Assembly: GCF_000315625.1 (NCBI RefSeq)
Contig: NW_005434587.1
Location: 297,027 to 340,249, forward strand
Source: Guillardia theta CCMP2712
Taxonomy: Eukaryota > Cryptophyceae > Pyrenomonadales > Geminigeraceae
Direction: 5' to 3'
Length of the DNA stretch: 43,223 bases
Below, in pieces: positions 23,718 to 33,347 of the stretch; position 1 is the stretch's first letter, and each line of letters starts with the position of its first letter. Made by a program: the position numbers and the translations under genes. The notes under the pieces are model-generated. The model was not told where the DNA came from and ran no database searches. It saw only the letters and a list, made by a program, of their open reading frames with translations.

Positions 23718-23951
23718 CGCTCCTGCTTCTGCTCCTGCTTCTGCTCCCTCTCCGGCTGCCGCTCCCGCTCCCGCCCTTGCCCCTGTTCCTGCTCCCTCTC
23801 CTAGCTTGACTTGGTACTGCAGAGAACTTCCAGATTTCCTGACCTCATCTCGCCACAACGACCTGGATGTTCAGCAAGAGGATTTCATCCTTCCGTTGCC
23901 ACAGAAATGTTGGTCGTGTCCACCACTCGACCAGGTGTCAAGTTAAAGTTG
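23062..23951. other. Intergenic region with CTCCTG minisatellite
   Basis: 23180-23620 is pyrimidine-rich, with frames that read as Ser/Pro/Leu low complexity. 23535-23585 contains TACCCC/ACCCACCCC words. 23654-23735 is a CTCCTG hexanucleotide array with variants to about 23790. The promoter and 5' UTR of the PPDK-RP gene should lie at 23800-23950. Confidence 0.5.
23654..23790. repeat. (CTCCTG)n hexanucleotide array
   Basis: Perfect CTCCTG repeats at 23654-23717 that degenerate to CTCCCG/CTTCTG variants. Its strand-reversed counterpart (GGAGCA) lies at the other end of the same gene, at 26800-26925. Confidence 0.9.
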
Positions 23952-26789
23952 ATGCGTGAGGACAACATCAAAGTCCCAGTCCTCTGGTTGGCATGCCTCA
24001 CAGCTGCTGTGACGGCGGGGAGTGATGGGATGCATCGAGCGACGCAGAATGTGAAGATCAAATCAGCCCACATCGTTATCAAAGAGTTGAGGGATGTTGG
24101 CCACGAACCTCGGCTATTGAGGTTGCGAGGAGGGAGTCAGGGAGGAAGCACGCACCCGACTGTTAGGCAGGGGTTACAGTTTGCAAAGAGGGTTCCATCC
24201 GCTCTTCAGGATGACATCGACTACACTGAGGGGAAGAAGTACATCTTCATCATGTCAGATTTCACGGGTTTTACAGCATCTCATATCTTGACAGCGGTCC
24301 TGTATCAGGTGAGAAGCCTTTCTCTATTCCTTTCTCTCTCTCCTCCCTCTTCTTCCATCTCTACCCCACCTCCCTTTCTTCTTCCTCCTCCTCTCCTCTC
24401 CCTCTCCTCCTCTTCCCCTTCTTATTGACCCATTTCTCTCTCTCTTCCTCCTTTCCCTCTCCTCCTTTCCTACTCTTTCCTTTCAGTGATACATTCCATC
24501 CAGTTCCCTTCCTGCAGTCACAGCAACAAGGTGACGACTCAAGTCTTCTCCAACGTGAAGTCAGTCTTGAAGATGCGACGTATCATCGCCTTTGCCAAGT
24601 ACGTCGGAGCTCTCGTGTGCTTCACTATCAGAGACACGGAGCTGCGCAAGGAGCTGGCAGAGGAGTGCAAGGAAGCCAACATAGCAGCTGTAGACCTCCT
24701 GGGGGACCTTTCGGATGGACTATCGCACTTTCTCGAGCTGACGCCCATCAAGGATTCGGAAGATCAGGTCGATGCTCTTCCCCAGCGCAAACCTCTGTCA
24801 TCGGGTTACTTCAAGAGGATTGAAGCTGTGGATTTCGCCATCAAGATGGATGAGGGATCGTTCCCTGAGAATTATCACAAGGCTGACCTTGTACTTGTTG
24901 GCGTCAGCCGAGTACAGAAAACTCCCTTAGCCATGTACCTTTCACAGCAGTTCGGTCTCAAGGTGGCCAATACCAAGATTGTGCTGGACTGCCCAGTGGA
25001 GCCCGAGCTGCTCAAGATCGATCCGAGGAAGGTGTTTGCGCTGACTTGTCAAGCGGATTATCTGCTGAAGATGAGGAGGAGGAGAGTCATGATGGTCCGG
25101 AGTGACTTCGATGACGACTCGTTACGGAAGGGGTCGATCAAGTTCGAGGTGGGTCCAGGACACTCAGACACTGAGTACGCGAGCATGGAATACATCCGGA
25201 CGGAGCTCGAGTACGCTGATTCAATCTACCGGCAGAACCCGGAGTGGAATCGAATTGACATCACCGGGCTCTCGGTGGAGGAGGTGGCGGATCTCCACAT
25301 CGTACCAGCTCTGCCTCGTCGTCCGACTGTGATCGAGGTCCTTGCAGAGCATCTGATGAGTCGGGCGCTGACGTCGCTACCCAGGGAGCGCTAGAGGCGC
25401 TTTCTTGCAACTTCTGCATCGTGCGGGTTGACACCAACGAGATCGACAGGTTCGAGGCTGACGGAGCTCATGAGACTCGGGGGGCCTGGTCGGAAAGCGA
25501 CGAACAAGGAGTTCACTTTGGAGCAGCAGCTGCTGCGATCAGCAGTCAGAGCATGATGCCAGGTACGAGGAGGCACCCAGCTGTTGATCAGCTCAGCTGC
25601 GCCATGGCAGGTGGAGCTGGAGACGGGACCGATCCAGACCCCTTCTCGAGCATCGCATATCAGGTGACAGCTTGCTGGGCTTTGGCTTCTCGGGTGACGA
25701 GGGTCTACAGGTCGGAAAAGGGAGCTGGGAAGCCTGGGGCAGTAGTTTACAGCTGATGTTCATGAGCGAGGGGCTGTCGTCCCTGACCCACATCTCGAGG
25801 TCTCGTGCAGGAGCGTGCGAGTGTGGTGGTGACGTCAGACGGCAGGGAGACGATGGTGGGCAAGAGCATCCTGTCCCTCCTCAAGAGCATCAGCGGACGG
25901 CAGTCGGACCCTGCGCTGCTCAAGGAGCTACTGGTACGAGGCGCCTCCTTCTGACCTGTGTCTCATCTCGTGACAGAACGCGCTCTACGTGGGTATCGAG
26001 AAGACGGTGGTGGTCGCGTGCAATCGAGCCGACGACAGCTCGAGCTCCTTCCTCAACGAGGTCCATGTCGCTCCCGTCAAGAACCGGGTGGGAATGAACG
26101 CGTTGTACGTCGTTTCCATGCGCGAGATCTTTCCGTCCAAGGAGGAGAAGGAGGAGAGGGAGGAGGTCGCGAGACGAGACGTGGAGGAGACGGAGTTGGA
26201 GATGGAGAAAGAGGACGTGAGCAACATCTGCGACAAGACCCGCAGGCAGACGTTCTACACCGTCCTAGACGCGACGATTGACGGGCTGCCGCTGTGCTAC
26301 GCGAGCAAGGGGTTCTTCAAGATGACGGGGTTCAGCGAGAAGGAGGTGATGTCAGCAGCCGGCGGTCACGTCTACACCTTGTGGGGAGCGGCGGAGGAGG
26401 GAGGGATGAAGAACGACATTCCCTCGCACGAGCTTGAGATCATCAAGAGTAAGGTGGACAAGGGCGTCGCCTTCAACGCTTGCTTCAAGAGCTTCCGCAA
26501 AGACGGCGTGAGCTCTCCTCCTCTCCTCCTTTCTTCTCCTCCTCTCCTCCTTTCTTCTCCTCCTCTCCTCCTCTCCCCTCCTTTCTCCTCTCCTCTCCCT
26601 TTCTCTCTCTCCTTCCGCATTCATTTTCCTCGCTTTTTCCCCTTCCTCTCGACCTCTCTCTTTCACTTCCCGTCTCTCACACTCGTCCTCCAGGCCTCCT
26701 TTTGGAACCTTGCTCACCTCGAGCCTGTTTGCGACGACTGGGGGACTTTGAAATATTACGTGGGAATCCATCATGCTGTCCTGAGCTAG
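23952..26789 (+). CDS. PPDK regulatory protein fused to two LOV-like PAS domains
   Basis: Exons 23952-24308, 24531-25337, 25385-25562, 25611-25663, 25711-25775, 25822-25933, 25977-26507 and 26694-26789 total 2199 nt (732 residues). All phases match, and five introns are 43-48 nt. An in-frame ATG at 23907 is an alternative start. The N-terminus is signal-like (VPVLWLACLTAAVTA) and is followed by LRLRGG. The kinase/pyrophosphorylase domain (family PF03618) shows IFIMSDFTGFTASHIL near residue 97, GALVCFTI, the P-loop GVSRVQKTP near 241, and a typical end LEYADSIYRQ..SVEEVADLHI. This family phosphorylates and dephosphorylates pyruvate phosphate dikinase or PEP synthase. LOV-like 1 (about 470-585) has MFMSEG and MVGKSILSLL. 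LOV-like 2 (about 616-732) has FYTVLDAT, CYASKGFFKMTGFSEKEV and ASFWNLAHLEPV. Neither has the GRNCRFLQ cysteine. Confidence 0.85.
24309..24530 (+). other. Long pyrimidine-rich intron in the PPDK-RP domain
   Basis: A 222-nt intron from a GTGAGA donor to an ACAAG acceptor, joining TAVLYQ to VTTQVFSNVKSV, a continuous family sequence. It is almost entirely CTCC/TTCC. The acceptor was chosen because it alone keeps the conserved frame. Confidence 0.7.
25338..25384 (+). other. 47-nt intron that joins PPDK-RP to the PAS module
   Basis: GTCCTTGC..CTACCCAG, phase 0 on both sides. Splicing joins PALPRRPTVIE to GALEALSCNFCIV. If it is retained, the upstream frame runs on for 18 codons and stops at a TAG at 25392-25394, giving a complete stand-alone PPDK-RP. 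Its size matches the other short introns of this gene. Confidence 0.65.
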
Positions 26790-26803
26790 CGGAGGGTGAA
26801 AAT

Positions 26804-26838
<35 letters not shown>

Positions 26839-27329
26839 GGCAGGAGCAGGAGCAGAAGCAGGAGTAGGAGCGGGAGCGGGAGCAGGAGTAGGAGTAGGAG
26901 TAGGAGCAGGGAAGAGCACTGGGGCAGCGGCAGGAGGAACAATTATTCATTGAAATGAATCATTTTTTTTCTTATGTGGAGTTGAGGAGGGAGGGGAGAG
27001 AAGAAGATTGAGGGACATTTACTTATTCAACATTCAACTCTTATTATCTTAACTATATCACATCCTCTCACGTTATGTTCTCCATCAGCAGCAGCTCGCT
27101 TGGTCGACATGGACCAGCAAGGAACCTCTCGTCCTCCCCACGTTCTGCTCGATCCGCACCTGCTTGCTGATCAATCCTCCCGTCCTTCTCACTTGCATCC
27201 GATGCTCCCCTCAACTCCATCCTCCACCTCCTCCTCCTCCTCCCTCCCTCCCCTCCTCCTCCTCCTATGATACCTTGGAGGCTTCGCATCCTTGGAGGAA
27301 CATGATGGAGCTCATCCTGCAGGAGGCCG
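26790..27329. other. Intergenic region between convergent genes; (GGAGCA)n array
   Basis: 26800-26925 is a GGAGCA/GGAGTA hexanucleotide array in the 3' UTR of the PPDK-RP/PAS gene. 26945-27060 is AT-rich, and 27230-27265 is a CTC repeat. The minus strand upstream of 27065 has a frame (MRSLQGIIGG) that might be a last exon of the beta-helix gene, but the splice joining it would need a 23-nt intron, so it was not included. Confidence 0.5.
26800..26925. repeat. (GGAGCA)n hexanucleotide array
   Basis: GGAGCA units with GGAGTA and GGAGCG variants just after the stop codon of the PPDK-RP/PAS gene. It is the reverse complement, in motif, of the array at 23654-23790. Confidence 0.9.
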
Positions 27330-30300
27330 TCAGTCCAACCCGCCTCCTTCTCTGGCGTGCCCGCACTGATTGAAGGAGAAGCGACACTTGGCGATGCTCA
27401 CGATGCTCTTTCCTCCGATGCAGATGCCATGCGCGTTGTCCCGAACGACTGAGGAGATCACTTCCCTACAGGAGCTGTCAGCGACTGAGGAGGGAGGAAG
27501 GGAGGGGAAGGAGAGAGGGGGGAGGGAAGGAAGGGGGAGGGGAGGGAAGACCCGAAGCTGTTGTCTCGGAAGCAGATTCCTCGTCCTCTGACTGGCGCTG
27601 TCTTGTCTATCACGCAGTGTCGGATCAAACACTTTCCGTTCTCCTGCACGGAGACAGCAAACGACGCCATTTCCTCTCCTGCCCCTAGTCCTCCCACCCC
27701 GCAGAGCTCGAGCTTCACGTCGCTAGAGCTGAAGCAGCGCACGGCGACCTGAGAGGAGGAGGGTAAGGGAGGGGAGGGAGAGACGTCGATCGGCCGTACC
27801 CCTCCTGATGTCCTGACCTCACATCCCGACACCTCCCACGGTCCTCCCCAGAACAGCAAGCAAGGGCTCATCTGCTAGCACCGTCAACACCTCCTCTCCC
27901 CTCGCCCTCTCCCCCTCCCTCCCCTTCACCCCAACCCCACCCCCAGCGCACTAAGCACCAGTGTCCTCAGGGAGTGAGGGGTGTAGCCTCCTAGCGGGTC
28001 GACAGACGCGTCTCTGAGCTGCGAGCTCGCGATGTTGACCAGCTTCAGCGCTCGCATCCTTCCTGACGCCTCCGAGTGCATCGTCCACCTCCCCAGCAGC
28101 AGCGCCTGCGGCTCCCCCACCAGCTCGACCTGCAAGCTCCCGTCAGCAAGTAAGGCGGAGGGGACGGGACGACTTCGAGGTGGAAGGAGGGAAGGAGGAG
28201 GAGGAGGAGGAGGAGGAGGAGGAGAATCTGTGCCTGGTTGTAGATTGGGATGCAACTTCTAGGAGTATGCTGTCCTTGCATGAAAAAGACTCGCCGCTTA
28301 TCCGCCTGCTTGATCACCTCCAACACTGCCTTGCTGCTGTCCTCCCGCCCCACCATCGGCTCCTCTCCACTGCGCGGCTCCACCTCTACGAGGAGGGTGT
28401 GATCTTCAGGGGGTTGGAGGGGTTGTGCGTCCTCTGGTGCCGGCTGAGCCCACGTGGTCTCGGAGAGAGGGACCGCCGACATCTGCAAGAAGTGAGCGAA
28501 GGATGAGAACAGAAGAATCGTAAGTGAGCAAAGGAGAGAGAGGAAAGGAGGAGGAAAGGAGGAGGAAGGGGGAGCTACCAGGGGCCCCTCGTCCTTGTCG
28601 GGCGTAGCAGGAGAGTTCTGCTTCTCCGTCCGAGCTTCTTCTTCGTCCTTCGCGTCCTTCGAGTACAGCAGTTGCTCGACCTCTCCCCACTGCTGCGCCT
28701 TCACCCGCTCCTGCTGTTCTGAACGGGCGAGGAATGGAAGCTCGGGGGAAGGAGGAGCATGCAGGTCTGGTAAGGGAGGACGAATGGTCCTCGATAGCTC
28801 CGGGGAGGAGGAGGAGGAGGATTCTGCAGCGTTCATTGCTAGAGGCCATTTTTGTGCGACCCATCTGATGGTATGAGGGGTGAGAAGAGTAGGAGAAGAT
28901 GGTGGGGGTGAGGAAAGGAGAGGAGATGGGAATGGACTGAAGGCTGGACGCAACCAAGGGACAAGAAGCAACGAGACGATAGGCTGGGGAAGGAGAAGGG
29001 GAAGAGGGAGGAGAGGAGGAGAGGAGATCTCACTCGCGCAGAGCGTCGAGCTTCTGGTGTGTTTTTGTGGCATTGTCTTTTGCTTCGAGGAGAGCAGAAG
29101 TCGTCTGCTGCAGCCTCTCCTGCAGACTCGCCGCGTCCTCTCTTGGCTTATCCTCCCTCATGCGGCGCAGATCCCGTACCTGCAGCGAATCAGCTGAGGA
29201 GGAGCAGAGGGAAAGCCTGGGGACAAAAGAGAGGGAGGGAGAAGAGCAGGTAGAGGAAAAGGATAGAACCTCTGCCTCCAGTCTTCCTATCTGATTTTCT
29301 GCCTCCTGTAGGCGAAACTTTGCAAGTTGAAGCTCATGCTGTAGTTCAGCACTGCTCCCGGCACGGCTGAGGAAGCGTTGAGTCAAGGCTTCTCCTCCTC
29401 CTCTCCCCTCCTCCTACCTAATTTCCTCCCTTCGTGGCAGCGATGCTGCTGCTGTTTCTCCCCTCCTCCATGTTTCCCTGCTAACATCGTCAGATGATCA
29501 ATCAGAGATGAGGGTGGATGGACCACGTGGAGCTTTGAGGTCGAGGATGTACACTCGGCTGTCCTGCGATCGAGGAGGAGGAGGAGGAGGAGGAGTTGGT
29601 CGTGTGCGACAAATTAGCGATGGACTTATCTTGCTGTTCCATTGAATATCTGAAGAGCGTCGCTGCAAAGGGATTAGGGAGAGAACAAAGGAGGAGGACA
29701 AGGGAGGAAGGAGAGCGGGAGCTGCTGTGTGGAACACGAGACAGGAAGGGGCATATGTAGCGGCTCGTTGATCAACCTGTCAGGTTTCGCACCGACGCTT
29801 CCAGATGGCCAACAGACGTCGCTATGCTGCTCTCAAGATCGACAACCCAACCAGGCTTGCGCTTCTGATCGACAACCCAACCAGGCACGCTCCCTGTCTC
29901 CTCCTCCTTCATCCTCCCCACCTTCTCCGCTCCTATGACGCCGCTCGCTTCCCCCTCCGTCTCTTTCTTTGCCTTCGGCGGCAATCGAGAGGACGGGGGA
30001 GGCGCCTGCCCCCCCCCGTGAGGGATCATGAGTAGCAGCTGATCCGTCGCCTCCTTCACCTCTGCCCTGAAAGCCGCGCTCCTGCTCAGAATCGCCTCCT
30101 AACTCCATGTCAGCAAAGGACGAGGGAGGGAGGGAGACGTCCGACCTCTTCCTCCTCGCAGGCCTGTAACCTCGCGCTCAGCTCCTCCATCCTCTCCAGC
30201 AGCTCTGAGTGACGCGCCTCCTCCTTGCGCTTCTTTTCCTCGTGACTTTCCTTCTTCTGCTCGAGCAGGAGAAGCTGCTGCTTCAGCTTCGCGCACTTGC

Positions 30301-32207
30301 GGGAGGAGATATCCAGCTCTTCGTTCGCCTCCTTCACGTTCGCCTCCTTCCCCTTCTCCACAGCAGCAAACTTGACCCTGTCCCGCAGACTCTCGAAGAT
30401 TAGATCCATCCTGCTCGCCTCCTCCTCCAGCTCCAGCTGCAAGGACTGCAGGCGGTCTTGACCTCCCGCCATCTCTTCATCCATGTCCATGACACGCTCT
30501 CGTGCCTCCTTCTCCAATCTTGACAGCTGCAGACTCGTGTCACGACCTCTCCTAACTCCAGCTACCTCCAACCTTGGCTTCCTCCTCCTGCACTCGTGAG
30601 CGCTCTTGCGCTGCCTTCACCGCGTCGATCCTCAGCTTCGCAAGCTCTTCTTGCAGCCGCCCGCACGTTTCTTTCATTGCGTTCAACTTGTCTCCTCCCT
30701 CCTCTGACACTTCGGCTTGTCGTGCGCTGTCTCTGTCGTCAGCCGTCCAAGCCATCTCCTCCTCAGGTACCTCAAACCCGTTGGTCGCACGTTGGCCCTC
30801 TTGCTCGCCTGAAGCTTGAGACGAGACCGCAGGCTCTCGATGGCGTTCTTCACGAGAGTCAACTGGCAGGGGGTGAGAGACGCAAGAGGCGCACAAGGTA
30901 TCAGACCGCTGTGCTCAACGGCTCCAGTGCTGACAGCACAAAAGTCTTTCCTTTCAGCAGAGCTTCAGCAACTACCTCCTCCTCCTGTTCCAGCAGAAGT
31001 TTCGCCTTCTTCAGCGAGCTCTCCTGCCACTTGCTCCACCCCGAGAAAGCAGTATGTCCCGCCGCTGTGCCTGCCCGCACGCCCTCAAGCTCCTCCGCTC
31101 GCCTCTTGGCAGCGACGTGCTCCCTTGGGAGGGAGGGGGCAGCACGGTCCTCGACGGGCACGCGCATGGTGCTGGTCTCCAACTCATCCTCGGAGAAGGT
31201 GGAGAACCACGAGGAGTACTCATAACGCATCCATTCCTTCCTCAGAGATCACTGGGGCGAAAAGAGCAGCGCAGTGCCGAGCAGAAGCAAAGGGAACAGT
31301 GGAGTAGAGGACTTGAAAGGGAGTAGAATAAAGAAGAGAGGAGAGGAGAGAGGAGAGAGTAGAAAAGAAGAGAGGAGGGGAAAAGAGAGGATTATATCAA
31401 CCTGCCCATAGAAAGCAGCTGCGAGTAGAACACGCTCTATTTTGAGGAACATTTCCTTGTCTAGTTTGTCGACCTGGTACAATACCTGGACCAAGAGATC
31501 AGGTCAGAGGGCCAAGGGATAAGGATTCAGGAAGAAGAGTCAAACTTTCAGGAAGAGTCTTAATTTTTCACCTCTCCACTGTGACGATCGACCTTCTTGC
31601 TGTATCCGCACGCGATGAGGAGCCGAAAGCCTTCCTCTCCCATTCTCTGCTGCAGCGCGAGGTTTCCTTGGCGTACCTTCACAGGAATCAGCTCAAGAGG
31701 AGCCAGGAGCACAATTCCTACCTTGCTCCACGCTTGCTCTCGAGGTTCTCTACCTGCACTTCCAACAAGGTACGCTGCTGTCTTGACTGCAGCAGAGAAG
31801 AATTCGTGGGAAGGAAGCAGCAATTCTGCCAGTGTCTGTACGACCCGTCGCACCTCCTCATGTTTCGTCATGAGAGCATGAAGCCAGAGCGATCCATCTT
31901 GCTTTTGATTATGCTTGTCCAACAATCTCCTCCTCTCCCATGAGATCTCCTCTTCGATCCCTCCGTACATTGAAGGCATTGCCTGCCACGCCGGATCCCG
32001 ACGCATCTCCCAACTTCCTCCTCCTTTGAGTCGTTGAAGGAGAGAAGAGCACTCAGCCAACTTGAAGGCTGAGGATGCACACTGTAAAGAGACAGTGATA
32101 TCATCTCGAGCTCCTTGCGGGAACGTGGGAGTGTCTGGAGAGACATGGAATGATGACGAAAGCACGCAGACCGTCAAGACTTTCGAAAGGAACGAGAAAA
32201 CGCTCAT
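27330..32207 (-). CDS. PUB-like domain / coiled-coil / beta-helix protein with N-terminal signal
   Basis: Seventeen exons: 32207-31722, 31676-31572, 31485-31402, 31236-30940, 30862-30771, 30732-30573, 30526-30146, 30098-29777, 29662-29524, 29366-29270, 29179-29034, 28864-28579, 28482-28291, 28129-27959, 27871-27818, 27748-27552, 27474-27330. They total 3354 nt (1117 residues) with all phases matching. The N-terminus (MSVFSFLSKVLTVCVLSSS) looks like a signal peptide. A PUB-like fold (PNGase/UBX type) spans KTAAYLVGSA, WSKVRQGNLALQQRM, GFRLLIACGY and LDKEMFLKIERVLL. About 400 residues of coiled coil follow (LQLELEEEASRMDLIFESLR, LKQQLLLLEQKKESHEEKK). The C-terminus has right-handed beta-helix repeats (GRWTMHS, CLIRHCVIDKTAPV, DNAHGICIGGKSIVSIAKC). 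The stop at 27330 might be bypassed by another exon. A gene fusion artefact cannot be excluded without cDNA. Confidence 0.8.
28189..28224. repeat. (GGA)n microsatellite, intronic
   Basis: About nine GGA units within the 161-nt intron 28130-28290 of the beta-helix gene. Confidence 0.85.
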
Positions 32208-32415
32208 CCCTCTCTTCAAGATGTTATAATATTCTTCTGAAGAAACAATGGATAATAAGTCATTGTTCAGCCACTCTCGTCATCGAATATCCTTTCCTAC
32301 CGAGGTCTCACCGCCATGGCACTCGAAGATCCGCTTGCCTTTCACTTGGAAGGCTCAATGTAAGGGCTAGATCAATGTAAAGAGGAATCGAGCGAGGGCA
32401 GGATCGTAGGAGCGA
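32208..32415. other. Upstream region of the PUB/beta-helix gene
   Basis: Presumed promoter region. It ends in one and a half copies of a 26-bp unit (TTAGGATCGTAGGAGCGATGG), the second of which begins the 467-bp repeat. Confidence 0.4.
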
Positions 32416-32882
32416 TGGTATCTTAGGATCGTAGGAGCGATGGTATCTTGCCTCCCATGTCAAGGTTTCCGTTTGTGAGTTCGCATTCCTTCGCTCCCCT
32501 TCGCTCGCCTCCTTCCCCGCAGATTCGAAAGCGTAACGACTGTGTGTGAATCTCTGTTACAAGACCCCCACCCATTCCTTTCCTCTCAACTACCCACCTT
32601 GTTCCCTGTGGACCAACTAGCCCCAGGACTACCTTGTCCTCGTACTGATTTTTAACTTAACTTTGACTACCCCGTCAACCCCACGGAATACCAGCGTCGT
32701 GACCGTCACCGGCCCGGGCCCGGTCAGCGGGGCGGCCTCGGAGTCAATCCGATGACCGATCCTGGCACTGCCGGCCGGCCCGGGCGGCTTCCGAACTGGC
32801 AGGCTGCCCGGCCCGGCCCATACCGGCGTGGCTATGCCGCGGCGGCAACTCGTGCTTTGAGAGTCCCGGCCGCCGTTCAAGT
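32416..32882 (+). repeat. 467-bp direct repeat, copy 1
   Basis: Identical as far as I could compare to 35793-36259, at a constant offset of 3377 bp with no indel. It starts TGGTATCTTAGGATCG, runs through a pyrimidine/CCCACC zone and ends in GC-rich DNA (CCCGGCCGCCGTTCAAGT). The 83-residue minus-strand frame in it is identical in both copies but has no protein-like features. After the end of the match, this copy continues into GC-rich repeat DNA. Confidence 0.9.
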
Positions 32883-33085
32883 TGGCACGGGGCCGCTTGC
32901 CGGCCAGCGGAAGCCTTCCCGGTGGCAGCCTGGGACTTCAGATCGTAATCAGCCCCCGAGTACCGTAGTACGCTGTCACTCGCCGGGGCCATTCGGCGTT
33001 ATCACCCAGGCCCGGGCCGGGGCCTCGGATCCGATTCAGTCAATGGCCACATCTCAGTCGGGCCGGCAGGTTGTGACTGAAACTG
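32690..33085. repeat. GC-rich interspersed repeat block
   Basis: GGCCCGGGCCCGGTCAGC, GGCCGGCCCGGGCGGC, GGCCCGGGCCGGGGCC and CAGTCAATGG words. Its left half belongs to the 467-bp repeat; the right half (32883-33085) is unique to this copy. AT-richer DNA follows to 33347 with no supported gene. Confidence 0.7.
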
Positions 33086-33347
33086 TACGGACGGTACACA
33101 TAAAAATGACTTGTAGTAGAAACTGCTCATTTTGTATCTGTATTTATCTCAGAAGTCTACAGCATACAGTCCATCTCCAGTGGGGACCGGCAGGGTAAGA
33201 AGTGAAATGAGCAGGTAAGCGAAGGGAGAGGTTTGTCTAAGTGAGGCAATAAGCTGAAATGGGCAAGAACAGAACCACCCGACGGGCGACATCGTCTCTT
33301 TCGTAAGAGCCTATTCCTGCCGCAGAAACCAAGGACAGGCGAAGCAT

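Noticed and set aside
25776-25821. Frameshift in the first LOV-like domain
   Set aside because: A 46-nt intron with the donor inside GGGCT|GTCG restores the frame and gives exact spacing to the LOV consensus.
28045-29073. A single 342-residue minus-strand protein
   Set aside because: It reads through three introns of the beta-helix gene; only its segments flanked by splice sites are coding.
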